From Owenweeksia sp965214115 (GTDB lineage Bacteria > Bacteroidota > Bacteroidia > Flavobacteriales > Schleiferiaceae), in assembly GCA_965214115.1 (NCBI GenBank), contig CBDCAU010000008.1:1-64000 (forward strand): a stretch of 64,000 nt of DNA, read 5' to 3'. The position numbers and the translations under genes were made by a program. The notes beneath the pieces are model-generated. The model saw nothing but the letters and a program-made list of their open reading frames with translations. It did not search any database and was not told where the DNA came from. Below, in pieces: positions 51,107 through 59,234 of this stretch (position 1 is the stretch's first letter; each line of letters begins with the position of its first letter).

Positions 51107-52120
51107 TCAAACCGCCGAAAACTGCTCCAAAAACCTAACATCATTTTCAAACAAAAGCCGGATATCGGGAATCTGGAACCGCTGCATCGCGATTCGCTCC
51201 ACGCCCATCCCAAAGGCGAATCCTGAATATTCCTGCGGGTCGATGCCGCAGTTTTCCAAAACGGCTGGATCCACCATCCCGCAGCCCAGCACTTCCAGCC
51301 AGCCGGTGCCTTTGGTCATCCGGTGGTCCACCTCATTTTCCAAGCCCCAATACACGTCCATCTCCGCGCTGGGTTCCGTGAACGGAAAATAACTCGGCCG
51401 CAGACGGATTTCGGTTTCCTTCCCAAAAAATTCCTGCGCAAAATAGAGCAGCGTCTGTTTCAAATCCGCGAAGCTCACGCCCTTGTCGATGTACAATCCC
51501 TCCACTTGGTGGAAGATGCAGTGTGAGCGCGCGGAAATCGCCTCGTTGCGAAAAACCCGTCCCGGTGAAATGGTGCGGATGGGCGGTTTTTGGGATTCCA
51601 TCGCGCGCACTTGCACGCTGCTGGTGTGCGTGCGCAACGCCCAATCGGGATTCCGCTGCACAAAAAAAGTGTCCTGCATATCCCGCGCGGGATGCTCCTC
51701 GGGAAAATTCAGCGCCGTGAAATTGTGCCAGTCGTCCTCGATTTCCGGCCCGTGGCTCACGCCGAAACCGATGCGCTGGAAAATCCCGACGATTTCGTTT
51801 TTGATGAGATTGACAGGGTGGCGGCTGCCCAGTTTTTGGAAATTGGCGGGGCGCGTCAGGTCGGGATGTTCGCTGCTGCCGCCGCTTTCCGCGCGTTCCG
51901 AAAGTTCTGTTACCTTAGCCTGCGCCTTGGTTTTCAGCTCGTTGATGGGTTTTCCCAAATCGCGCTTTTCTTCGCCGGGCAGTTGTTTGAAATCTTCAAA
52001 CAGCGCGGGGATGATTCCCTTCCTTCCCAACCATTTGATGCGGAAATCCTCAACGGCAGCGGGCGCAGAATCATCGAAGCTTTCTACTTCCGCCAAAAAT
52101 TTTTTTATTTGCTCTTTCAT
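51107..52120 (-). CDS. pheS: Phenylalanine--tRNA ligase alpha subunit
   Basis: The 337-residue subunit of the heterotetrameric enzyme has an N-terminal coiled coil (residues 1-85, with FRIKWLGRKGIIPALFEDFK) and the class II catalytic core: motif 1 region HPVNLIKNEIVGIFQRIGF, motif 2 IFHQVEGLYIDKGVSFADLK and motif 3 GFAFGMGVERIAMQRF. ATG at 52120 was chosen over a TTG two codons earlier. pheT is not adjacent, as is usual in Bacteroidota. Confidence 0.96.
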   Translation of the reverse strand: MKEQIKKFLAEVESFDDSAPAAVEDFRIKWLGRKGIIPALFEDFKQLPGEEKRDLGKPINELKTKAQAKVTELSERAESGGSSEHPDLTRPANFQKLGSRHPVNLIKNEIVGIFQRIGFGVSHGPEIEDDWHNFTALNFPEEHPARDMQDTFFVQRNPDWALRTHTSSVQVRAMESQKPPIRTISPGRVFRNEAISARSHCIFHQVEGLYIDKGVSFADLKQTLLYFAQEFFGKETEIRLRPSYFPFTEPSAEMDVYWGLENEVDHRMTKGTGWLEVLGCGMVDPAVLENCGIDPQEYSGFAFGMGVERIAMQRFQIPDIRLLFENDVRFLEQFSAV

Positions 52121-52154
52121 AACCAACTAAAAACCCGTCTTTTGCGTTAAGCGT

Positions 52155-52162
52155 TATATTTG
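52155..52162 (+). promoter_or_regulatory. Bacteroidota -7 promoter box for two small lipoprotein genes
   Basis: TATATTTG fits TAnnTTTG and lies 35 bases before ATG at 52198. A -33 element at normal spacing is not clear. Confidence 0.45.
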
Positions 52163-52197
52163 CGAGCGGCAAAGATGTGAATAAATGCGCATCCCTT

Positions 52198-52572
52198 ATG
52201 AAAAGATTTCTTCCTGTTTCCCTTTTGTTCTCGGCGGTTTTCGCCGTTTTTTTCAGTGCCTCCTGCGTCAAGGATAAAGACAAGCACAAACTGACCATCG
52301 TAGTGGTGGCCGAAAACCGCGATGGCGATTTGGTGCCCGCCCAAAACGCCGACCTCCACGTTTTTGCGCCCGTAGCCAACTCATTTATAGACTATTACGC
52401 CTCTACCAACAATGATGGCGAAGTTAGCTTCGAATTTGAAAACAAAGTGATTGTAGAAATCGTGTCCACCAAAGGTTCTTTCCGAGGCTGCAACTTTGCC
52501 GAGGTAAACGAAGGCGAAAACACCGTGACCGTGGAACTGAAACCTTTTGGCGCAAAAGACAACGGCTGCTGA
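52198..52572 (+). CDS. Small lipoprotein, 124 aa
   Basis: The signal peptide ends in FFSASC (Cys23). The mature part is one beta-sandwich-like domain: HKLTIVVVAENRDGDLVPAQ, ADLHVFAPVANSFIDYYAST, NDGEVSFEFENKVIVEIVST, typical of a transthyretin-like or Ig-like fold. The next gene encodes a protein with the same layout (PAQN..VYAPISES..TNEAGQVSF), so the pair arose by duplication. The start MKRFLPVSLLF at 52198 fits the signal peptide. Function unknown. Confidence 0.7.
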   Translation: MKRFLPVSLLFSAVFAVFFSASCVKDKDKHKLTIVVVAENRDGDLVPAQNADLHVFAPVANSFIDYYASTNNDGEVSFEFENKVIVEIVSTKGSFRGCNFAEVNEGENTVTVELKPFGAKDNGC

Positions 52573-52582
52573 TATTTTTGAT

Positions 52583-52972
52583 ATGAAGAATTTTCCCGTC
52601 CTCGTTTTTGCCCTCGCCGCGCTGGCTCTTTTTTCTTGTAAAAAAGAAGAACAGAACCCCGAATATCCTTTCACCATCACCGTGAAAACCTTTGGCGACA
52701 CCATCCCCGCGCAGAACATTTTCGTGGAAGTGTATGCGCCCATTTCCGAAAGTGATGTCGCCTTTGAAGGCATTACCAACGAGGCCGGCCAAGTGAGTTT
52801 TACTTACGACAAGAATGCCATTTTCTTGGTGCGCGCCACGCGGGGCAACAAGCCCAACTTTTCCCACATCGGCTGCACCTTGGTGCGGCTGGAGCCGAAT
52901 CAGGAAGTTCTCAAAACCGTGTATTTAGAGCCTTTCGATCCCGAATTTGAAGGCTGCACGTTCACCCCTTGA
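52583..52972 (+). CDS. Small lipoprotein, 129 aa, paralogue of the preceding gene
   Basis: The signal peptide ends in LALFSC (Cys19). The mature part has YPFTITVKTFGDTIPAQNIF, VEVYAPISESDVAFEGITNE and AGQVSFTYDKNAIFLVRATR, matching the neighbour domain strand for strand, and ends with a Cys-containing tail (FEGCTFTP) as the neighbour does (KDNGC). The 10-base gap suggests one transcript. Function unknown. Confidence 0.7.
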   Translation: MKNFPVLVFALAALALFSCKKEEQNPEYPFTITVKTFGDTIPAQNIFVEVYAPISESDVAFEGITNEAGQVSFTYDKNAIFLVRATRGNKPNFSHIGCTLVRLEPNQEVLKTVYLEPFDPEFEGCTFTP

Positions 52973-53131
52973 TTCTCTGCGCCGCTCGGTTTGCGCTTTC
53001 TCACAAAATATCTTTCAAGTCGGTTTTCCTCCAAAATAGAAAAGAGGATTTCATCTTTTTTCAAAATATTCACCGCCACGTTTTTTTCTCATTCTTTTCA
53101 GGTTTTTTGGTGTTCCATTCTTAATTAAAAA

Positions 53132-53644
53132 ATGGATTTGAATTTCGTTGACATCCTCCTCCTCGCCTTCCTCGCCTTCGGTTTGGTGCGCGGTTTCATC
53201 AAAGGTCTCGTTCACCAGCTCGCTTCCTTGGTGGCCATTCTCGTTGGGATTTGGGTGGCTTTTCATTATTCCGATATCGTTTCCGAATGGCTCGCGCCTT
53301 ATTTTGAAAACCACGAAGGCTGGCTCAAAATAACGTCTTACGTTTTGATTTTCATTGCCGTGGGATTGGCGATGTGGCTCTTGGCCAAGTTCCTCACCGG
53401 GCTTTTGAAAATGGTTTTTCTCGGAATGGTGAACCGGATTCTCGGTGCAGCTTTCGGGCTGCTGAAATCACTGTTGATTTTGCTGCTGGTCACTCATCTC
53501 GGCCAGTCGTTTTTGGTGCATTTTGCGAAAGATTCCACAATGCTGGATGATTCGGTGGTGTTTCAAAAACTGTGGCCGTGGAGTGAAAAAGCGGGGGACT
53601 ATTTTACGGAGTGGCGGGTGGAGTATGGGAATAGGTTTGAGTAG
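53132..53644 (+). CDS. CvpA family membrane protein
   Basis: The 170-residue protein has four hydrophobic segments: FVDILLLAFLAFGLVRGFIK, LASLVAILVGIWVAFHYSD, YVLIFIAVGLAMWLLAKFL and ILGAAFGLLKSLLILLLVTH. The first contains the glycine/arginine turn typical of CvpA (colicin V production protein). Its job in Bacteroidota is unknown. The last 28 codons are repeated 900 bases downstream (54448-54541) after an accessory gene. Confidence 0.88.
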   Translation: MDLNFVDILLLAFLAFGLVRGFIKGLVHQLASLVAILVGIWVAFHYSDIVSEWLAPYFENHEGWLKITSYVLIFIAVGLAMWLLAKFLTGLLKMVFLGMVNRILGAAFGLLKSLLILLLVTHLGQSFLVHFAKDSTMLDDSVVFQKLWPWSEKAGDYFTEWRVEYGNRFE

Positions 53645-53997
53645 ATGCTTTTTGCGCTGGTGCGCGATTGTCTCGCTTCCTCGTTGCACTGTTTTGCTTC
53701 TTGCTCACGCGATACAATCGCGCGGCAGCGGGTGGCACTCCCACCTATGAAACCGCACAATTATAAGCCCTCCTACATAACCAAATTTTTCCGCCCCGCA
53801 TTTCAGCTTTCTGTCCAACCGTAGAGCTTCCATCGACTCTTTGAGTTAAAAAGTTATACAGAAACATTTGGACCCTCTTACATTTAATTTAGGTTACCTT
53901 TTAGAAAGGAACACACAAAGACTTGTAATAGGGCGCAAATGCCGGACGTCTTATTACCATTTCAACTCCGGCAACCATCTCTTAATTTTTAATTATT
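53645..53997. other. Gap with an imperfect inverted repeat
   Basis: Arms GCGCGATTGTCTCGC (53662-53676) and GCGATACAATCGCGC (53709-53723) are inverted with one mismatch around a 32-base loop. The remaining 270 bases hold no recognised gene. The stretch lies inside the segment bounded by the duplicated cvpA end. Confidence 0.5.
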
Positions 53998-54306
53998 ATG
54001 GCAACAGAAATCAAAAACTACCACGTGCTTGTGTACGGCGGTCCAAACGGTTATCAAACCAATCGTTCGCAGATCGCTTTATACGGTGCAAATGGAAAAT
54101 CCGCAGCTTGGCTGCGATTTAACGATGAAGGAATGAACTTCGAAAACGATTACGAAAGCAGGGGGATTATTCGTATGCACCTTCCGTCCTCTATGTTTGA
54201 CGGGGTGCTGGATATTCTGCGGAACGAAAAACCTGTTTACATCTATTTTGCGCAGGGCCGAGGGTTCCTGTCCACCTCCAAAGAACCAATCGGTGAAGGG
54301 GAATGA
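53998..54306 (+). CDS. Hypothetical protein, 102 aa, inside a cvpA-end duplication
   Basis: The soluble product reads MATEIKNYHVLVYGGPNGYQ.., with SQIALYGANGKSAAWLRFND, RGIIRMHLPSSMFDGVLDIL and KPVYIYFAQGRGFLSTSKEP. The pattern of strands separated by glycine turns suggests a small beta protein. I do not recognise the family. A terminator follows. The gene lies between complete cvpA and a copy of its 3' end, so it is probably an insertion. Confidence 0.65.
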   Translation: MATEIKNYHVLVYGGPNGYQTNRSQIALYGANGKSAAWLRFNDEGMNFENDYESRGIIRMHLPSSMFDGVLDILRNEKPVYIYFAQGRGFLSTSKEPIGEGE

Positions 54307-54362
54307 ATCGTTGAAGATTTTTTGATTGTTCTTTTTTAAGAGCCGTCATTGACCTTAATAAT

Positions 54363-54397
54363 AAGAGACTGTCTAAAAAGGCGGTCTCTTTTTTTTT
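54363..54397 (+). terminator. Rho-independent terminator
   Basis: AGAGAC pairs with GTCTCT across a 14-base loop, followed by a run of T. It ends the 53998 gene. Confidence 0.8.
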
Positions 54398-54447
54398 GGC
54401 TTATGTAAAAGGGTTTTGGATTGGATTTTATAGGTGGACTCTACGCG

Positions 54448-54541
54448 GCTGGATGATTCGGTGGTGTTTCAAAAACTGTGGCCGTGGAGCAAAAAAGCGG
54501 GGGAGTATTTTACGGAGTGGCGGGTGGAGTATAAAATGTGA
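54448..54541 (+). pseudogene. Duplicated 3' fragment of the cvpA-like gene
   Basis: The bases 54448-54533 repeat 53542-53626 with three or four differences. In the same frame they encode LDDSVVFQKLWPWSKKAGEY and then FTEWRVEYKM before TGA, against LDDSVVFQKLWPWSEKAGDY and FTEWRVEYGNRFE in the intact gene. It has no start of its own. Confidence 0.85.
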
Positions 54542-54622
54542 TTTCAAAAGAAATCAATTTAAAAGCGGTACAATCCGAAATCAAATCCCCAAAAAAAAAG
54601 CGCTTTTATTTTTCTAAAAAAA

Positions 54623-54853
54623 TTAATCTATCACCAATGCTATTAGCTGACATAAGAAACCCAAGAATAGAAGTAAAGCACCTGAACGTTTAACACGATT
54701 TTTAAGCAAATCTTTACGCTCCATTTGAGGCGACTCCTTTTCCGAGTAAATCGCAGTTTCAGAATTGACTTTCGGGGTTGCGAAAAACAACATCAAAGCG
54801 CCGCAAATATTTATGAATAGGCCAATAATTTTTAATAAATTAGATATTTCCAT
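54623..54853 (-). CDS. Hypothetical small membrane protein, 76 aa
   Basis: Two hydrophobic helices are visible (LLKIIGLFINICGALMLFF and SGALLLFLGFLCQLIALVI) with a charged loop containing SEKESPQMERKDLLKNRVKR. It starts at ATG 54853 (MEISNLLKIIG). The gene is AT-rich and lies just outside the duplicated cvpA fragment. No family recognised. Confidence 0.6.
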   Translation of the reverse strand: MEISNLLKIIGLFINICGALMLFFATPKVNSETAIYSEKESPQMERKDLLKNRVKRSGALLLFLGFLCQLIALVID

Positions 54854-54908
54854 ATTTTTTAAGTTTAACTATTTGTTTTCCCATTTATCGCGAATTTGCA
54901 ACTCCCAC

Positions 54909-56102
54909 CTACCCAATCACCGCCTCAATCCCCGGCAACTTCTTCCCCTCCAAAAACTCCAGCATCGCGCCGCCGCCGGTGCTCACGTAGCTTACTTCGT
55001 TTTCCATCCCGAATTGCTTCACCGCCGCCACCGAATCACCGCCGCCCACGATGCTGAACGCGCCGTTGGCCGTGGCTTTGGCGATGATTTCCGCCGCCGT
55101 GCGCGTGCCTTTTTCAAAATTGGAAAACTCGAAAACGCCCAGCGGCCCGTTCCACAAAATGGTCTTGGATGCCAGCAACACGGGCTCGATTTGATTCAAG
55201 GTTTGCGGGCCCACGTCCAGCCCCATCCAGCCGTCTGGGATTTCGCCGGAGGCGGTCAGTCGACGGCCGGCGTCGTTGTCAAATTTGTCCGCGTTCAGTG
55301 AGTCGATGGGCAGAAAAACGTGCGTGTTTTCTTCCTCGGCTTTCGCCAAAATTTGTTTGGCCGTTTCCAAGAAATCGTCCTCCACGAGGCTGCTGCCCAC
55401 TTCGCCGCCTTTCGCTTTGATGAAGGTAAACGCCATCCCGCCGCCGATAATCAGGTTGTCCAATTTCGGAATCAGGTTTTCCAAAACCGCGATTTTGGAC
55501 GAAACTTTTGCGCCGCCCACAATCGCCGTCATCGGCCGTTTCGGGCGGTCGAGCAATTTCCCCACGTTCTCGATTTCACTTGCCATCACCAATCCAAAAC
55601 CCACATTTTCTTTATCAAAATAATCTGCAATCACCGCCGTGGAAGCGTGCGCGCGGTGTGCCGTCCCGAAAGCATCGTTGATGTAAAAATCCCCGTTTTT
55701 GGAAAGTTGCTCGGCAAAGCGCTCGTTGCCGTCGGTTTCCTCTTTGTGAAAACGTAAGTTTTCCAATAATAAAATTTCGCCGTCAGGAAGTTGCCGTGTG
55801 GCTCTCACCGTCTCCTCACCCACCGAGTCAATGGCGAAATTGACCTTGCGGTTGGTGAGTTCCGAAACCTTTTCCACCAAGTGGCTCAGGCTCATTTTTT
55901 CATTGTATTGACCTTTGGGTCGGCCCAAATGCGACATCAAAACGGGGCGGCCGTTTTTTTCCAAAATTTTGGAAATCGTGGGCAGCGTCGCCTCGATGCG
56001 CGAAGCGTCCGTCACTTCCATTGCATCGTTCAGCGGCACGTTGAAATCCACCCGCACCAACACCCGTTTTCCTTCAAAATCAAAGTCGTTTACCGTTTTC
56101 AT
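54909..56102 (-). CDS. pgk: Phosphoglycerate kinase
   Basis: The 397-residue glycolytic enzyme transfers phosphate between 1,3-bisphosphoglycerate and ADP. Family signature GKRVLVRVDFNVPLND is near the N-terminus, followed by MSHLGRPKGQYNEKMSLSHL, LLENLRFHKEETDGNERFAE, MTAIVGGAKVSSKIAVLENL, IIGGGMAFTFIKAKG and the nucleotide loop FSIVGGGDSVAAVKQFGM. Length is normal. With pgi and pyk it gives three glycolytic genes in this window. Confidence 0.97.
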   Translation of the reverse strand: MKTVNDFDFEGKRVLVRVDFNVPLNDAMEVTDASRIEATLPTISKILEKNGRPVLMSHLGRPKGQYNEKMSLSHLVEKVSELTNRKVNFAIDSVGEETVRATRQLPDGEILLLENLRFHKEETDGNERFAEQLSKNGDFYINDAFGTAHRAHASTAVIADYFDKENVGFGLVMASEIENVGKLLDRPKRPMTAIVGGAKVSSKIAVLENLIPKLDNLIIGGGMAFTFIKAKGGEVGSSLVEDDFLETAKQILAKAEEENTHVFLPIDSLNADKFDNDAGRRLTASGEIPDGWMGLDVGPQTLNQIEPVLLASKTILWNGPLGVFEFSNFEKGTRTAAEIIAKATANGAFSIVGGGDSVAAVKQFGMENEVSYVSTGGGAMLEFLEGKKLPGIEAVIG

Positions 56103-56175
56103 AAAGGCTAATTTTGCAGCGCGAAAATACCTTTCGCTGCTGGTATTAATTTCTTTCGTTTATATCAATTCTTTT

Positions 56176-56661
56176 ATGATTCCCATTATAATAAGTTTTC
56201 GCGGCGCGTTGTTCGCGTCAATTTTGGTGGCCTTGTTGGGGATTTTTGTAATCGTAAGCAGTTCAAAAGAGAAAGAAGATTACACTAAGACTGTTGGCAG
56301 AATTGAATATTTGAAGGAAGAATTTCGCGATTTGCCAGCTCGGCACGTTGGGGATTTCAGATATTTAAAAGTCGAAAATTACCCCTATCATTTTGAAATT
56401 TATGAACCTAACAGCAAGCCAGCGCCAAGTAATATTGATGACCTTAAAGTCGGGGATACGATAAGCATTTACTATTATGAAACTTCGGACACGCGGAATG
56501 TTCGTCTAAACCGCTTTGCACAATTTATCGACCATAAAGACAAAGCCCATTATATCCGAAATTCCTTTCAAAAGAATTTAGGTTTTATCCTTTTGATTTT
56601 AAGCGCCTTGGTCATCATTCTTGCCTTTATATTTTGGAAAGTGGGCAAGTTAAACTGGTAG
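56176..56661 (+). CDS. Hypothetical membrane protein, 161 aa
   Basis: Two transmembrane helices flank a soluble domain: GALFASILVALLGIFVIVSS near the start and LGFILLILSALVIILAFIFW near the end. Between them, YTKTVGRIEYLKEEF and LKVGDTISIYYYETSDTRNV look like a DUF3592-type extracytoplasmic domain, though this is by eye only. ATG at 56176 was chosen; the frame also runs upstream through pgk on the other strand. AT-rich. Confidence 0.6.
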   Translation: MIPIIISFRGALFASILVALLGIFVIVSSSKEKEDYTKTVGRIEYLKEEFRDLPARHVGDFRYLKVENYPYHFEIYEPNSKPAPSNIDDLKVGDTISIYYYETSDTRNVRLNRFAQFIDHKDKAHYIRNSFQKNLGFILLILSALVIILAFIFWKVGKLNW

Positions 56662-56695
56662 AAAGAATCAAAATCCAGAATTCTAAATTGTCAAA

Positions 56696-57845
56696 ATGAA
56701 ATTCGCAGAAGTTCCCAACCATTCCCATTTAAAACAAAAGCTCACAGAAACCGTCCGTACGGGTCGCATCAGCCACGGCCAGCTTTGGCACGGGCCGGAA
56801 GGTAACGGCGCGCTGACGTTGGCCATCGCTTACGCGCAATACATTTCGTGTCAAAATCGCTCGGAATCAGGCAGTTGTGGAGCTTGCCCATCTTGCAAAA
56901 CAGTTCGCGGCCCTCTCCCACCCTGACTTGCATTTTTCCTATCCTGTGGCCAAAACGGCGAAAGTGAGTTCAACAAAAAAGGTAGATGCCGCCGACTATC
57001 AACGGGAGTGGCTAGAACTCTTAAAAAACGAAGAGCATTTCAGTCTATACAATTGGTTTGGAAAATTGGGCATCGAAAATAAACAGGCGCTTATTAATGT
57101 ACACGAAGTAGCGCGGGTGCAGAAGCACTTGAACCTAAAATCTTATTCCGGCGGCTATAAGTTTTTGATTTTGTGGCATCCCGAACGGATGCGCGGCGAT
57201 GCGCAAAACAAGTTTTTGAAAACGTTGGAAGAGCCGCCCGCCAAAACCATTTTGATTTTGGTTTCAGAAAATCCCGATTTGTTGTTGCCCACAATTACCA
57301 GTCGCTGTCAGAAGATTTTTGTGCCGAAACTGACCAAGGAGTCGGTCGCGGAATATTTGCAAAACGAAGAGGGAATTCTCGCGCAAAATGCGAAGGCCGC
57401 CGCCGAACTTTCAGAGGGAAACCTCGCCAAGGCGAAGCAGTTGGCGCGGCAATCCGAAACCTATCAAGAATATGCCGCGCTGTTCCGAGATTGGGTGCGC
57501 GGTTGTTTCAAAAAAGACATTGATTTTATTCTGAATTGGAGCGAAAAAACCGCCCGTTTCGACCGTGAAAAATTACGCAATTTTTTAGCGTTTTCGGGCA
57601 ATACATTCAGCCAAAGTTTGGGCATTCATTACAAGGAAAACTCCACCGCCTCTCCCCTATTTTCCCAAGCGGGTTTTGATTTGGAAAAATTTGCGCCCTT
57701 TGTGAAAGTCGAAAATGCGCATTCCATTCATTCGGAAATTCAAAATGCCGCGCGCAATATTCAGCGAAATGCGAATGGAAAAATCGTTTTGACGGATTTG
57801 AGTTTTAAGATGATTCCGTTGTTGATTCCGAGGAAGACGGAGTAG
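56696..57845 (+). CDS. holB: DNA polymerase III delta' subunit, one frameshift as read
   Basis: The clamp-loader subunit reads RISHGQLWHGPEGNGALTLA (a P-loop-like GPEGNGALT lacking the Lys, as in delta'), CGACPSCK (zinc site), then, after an extra A near 56900, QFAALSHPDLHFSYPVA and KFLILWHPERMRGDAQNKFL, KTLEEPPAKTILILVSENPD and TITSRCQKIFVPKL (sensor region). The C-terminal helical domain follows. The protein would be about 382 residues. The single inserted A in an A-run suggests a sequencing error. Confidence 0.88.
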
Positions 57846-57849
57846 GTTT

Positions 57850-58195
57850 TGCACGGCGTTTGGAATTTGTGCCGTGCCTTCGGCACTCACAAAAACCGCC
57901 CTCAAACTTTAAACCCCAATCTTACGATTGGGGCTATCCAGATGGCGTCCCTTCGGGACTATAAAATATTTCACTCAGCCCCAATCCCGCAAATGCGGGA
58001 CTAACTACAACCCTTCATTCTCTGTTTTTAAAAGTCCGTGCAGCTAAAGTCCCCCTTTGGGGGATTTAAGGGGGCTTGCAAAGGATGCAGGAGTTTAAAG
58101 TGCCAAGGGCACGATATATTGATAGCCCCACACGTTAGTGTGGGGTTTCCGTTAAGGCAAGCTAACCGAGTGCCGACAGCACGGCACTTCTAAAA
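57850..58195. repeat. Array of palindromic intergenic repeats after holB
   Basis: Elements include GTGCCGTGCCTTCGGCAC (about 57872-57889), CCCCAATCTTACGATTGGGG (57915-57934), CGTCCCTTCGGGAC (57946-57959), CCCGCAAATGCGGG (57986-57999), GTGCAGCTAAAGTCCCCCTT then TGGGGGATTTAAGGGGGCTT (58038-58077), GTGCCAAGGGCAC (58101-58113) and GATATATTGATAGCCCC then ACACGTTAGTGTGGGGTTT (58113-58148). The part from 58196 to 58329 holds nothing recognised. Confidence 0.7.
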
Positions 58196-58329
58196 AACAC
58201 TCGATAAACCAACTTAACCACCTCATTTCAAATTAGTTACAAAACATCCGTGTTTTTCACCATTTCCTGCACTTTCCGAAAATTTCCAACCCCTAACTCC
58301 AAAAACACCTCCACGCGTTCAAATCGCAT

Positions 58330-59211
58330 TTAAATCACCTTTTTCAAAATATAAATCAAACTACTCGCATTTTTGTCAGGCATTCCTTTCAAATTGCTTT
58401 GCAAGCCGCGCCAAAATGCGCGGATGAAATTTGTCCCTCCCCCACTCTCGATTTTCTCGCTGAGCAAGCTGACGTAAAAACTATCGAACGGCATATTCCG
58501 AATTTCGGTCAATTCAAAACCAAAATCGTCGGCGATTCTTTTGAAATTAGTTTTCTTGAAATGATATAAATGCAACGGCACATCCAGCGCCGCCCAATTT
58601 TCCTTGTACATTTCCGCATCCCAACTTTGGTGGTTCGGCACGGCGACAATCAGATGACCGTTTGGTTTCAACCACGAATGAAATTTTTGCAAAGGCCCTC
58701 TCAAATCCGGTAAATGCTCCAAAACGTGCCACATTGTAATCGCCTCAAAACTTGAATCGGGATTGAAATTCTGCGGCGCATTCAAATCCAAACCATTTTC
58801 ATTTTTCGCCACTTTCCGCGCGGATTCGGATTCTTCCACGCCGGAAATTTGCCAGCCTCCCGCCTGTGCAGTTTTTAAAAAGTGTCCCGTACCCGCACCA
58901 TAATCCAACAAATGTCCTTTTTTCGGATGCAAACCATTTATCAATTTCAGCTTCCGTTTCAGCGAAATATTTCGCACGGTGTGGTACAAATAATCCACCG
59001 CCGACTTTTTTTGGCTGGTGTGGCTGATGTATTCGCCCGTTTCGTAATATGCGCCGAGTTCGTCATCGGCAGGCCGCGGATTGGTGAACCAAAGCTGGCA
59101 ATCTTCGCATTCCACGATGCGGAATTTCTCGCCATCGCCACGGAAATAAGGCGCTTTGAACACCTCTGAAAATGAAGATGCCCCGCACAGGGGGCAGTTT
59201 TTTACGTCCAT
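58330..59211 (-). CDS. SAM-dependent methyltransferase with N-terminal zinc ribbon
   Basis: The 293-residue protein begins with a zinc-ribbon-like pair of cysteines (NCPLCGASSFSEVFKAPYFR; VECEDCQLWFTNPRP), followed by a class I methyltransferase domain: motif I HLLDYGAGTGHFLKTAQAGG, the acidic ISGVEESESARKVA, and FEAITMWHVLEHLPDLRGPL. This architecture is common in methyltransferases acting on sugars or lipids of surface polysaccharides. The substrate is unknown. Confidence 0.85.
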   Translation of the reverse strand: MDVKNCPLCGASSFSEVFKAPYFRGDGEKFRIVECEDCQLWFTNPRPADDELGAYYETGEYISHTSQKKSAVDYLYHTVRNISLKRKLKLINGLHPKKGHLLDYGAGTGHFLKTAQAGGWQISGVEESESARKVAKNENGLDLNAPQNFNPDSSFEAITMWHVLEHLPDLRGPLQKFHSWLKPNGHLIVAVPNHQSWDAEMYKENWAALDVPLHLYHFKKTNFKRIADDFGFELTEIRNMPFDSFYVSLLSEKIESGGGTNFIRAFWRGLQSNLKGMPDKNASSLIYILKKVI

Positions 59212-59234
59212 AATTTTATGCGTTTCACGGGAAA

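Noticed and set aside
53662..53723. Possible tRNA or structured RNA gene
   Set aside because: The inverted repeat has a 15-base arm with a 32-base loop but no cloverleaf, anticodon arm or CCA context.
53880..53900. Possible second DtxR-type box (TTTAGGTTACCTTTTA)
   Set aside because: Only one half matches TTTAGG..CCTAAA; the right half is CCTTTT and no metal gene is adjacent.
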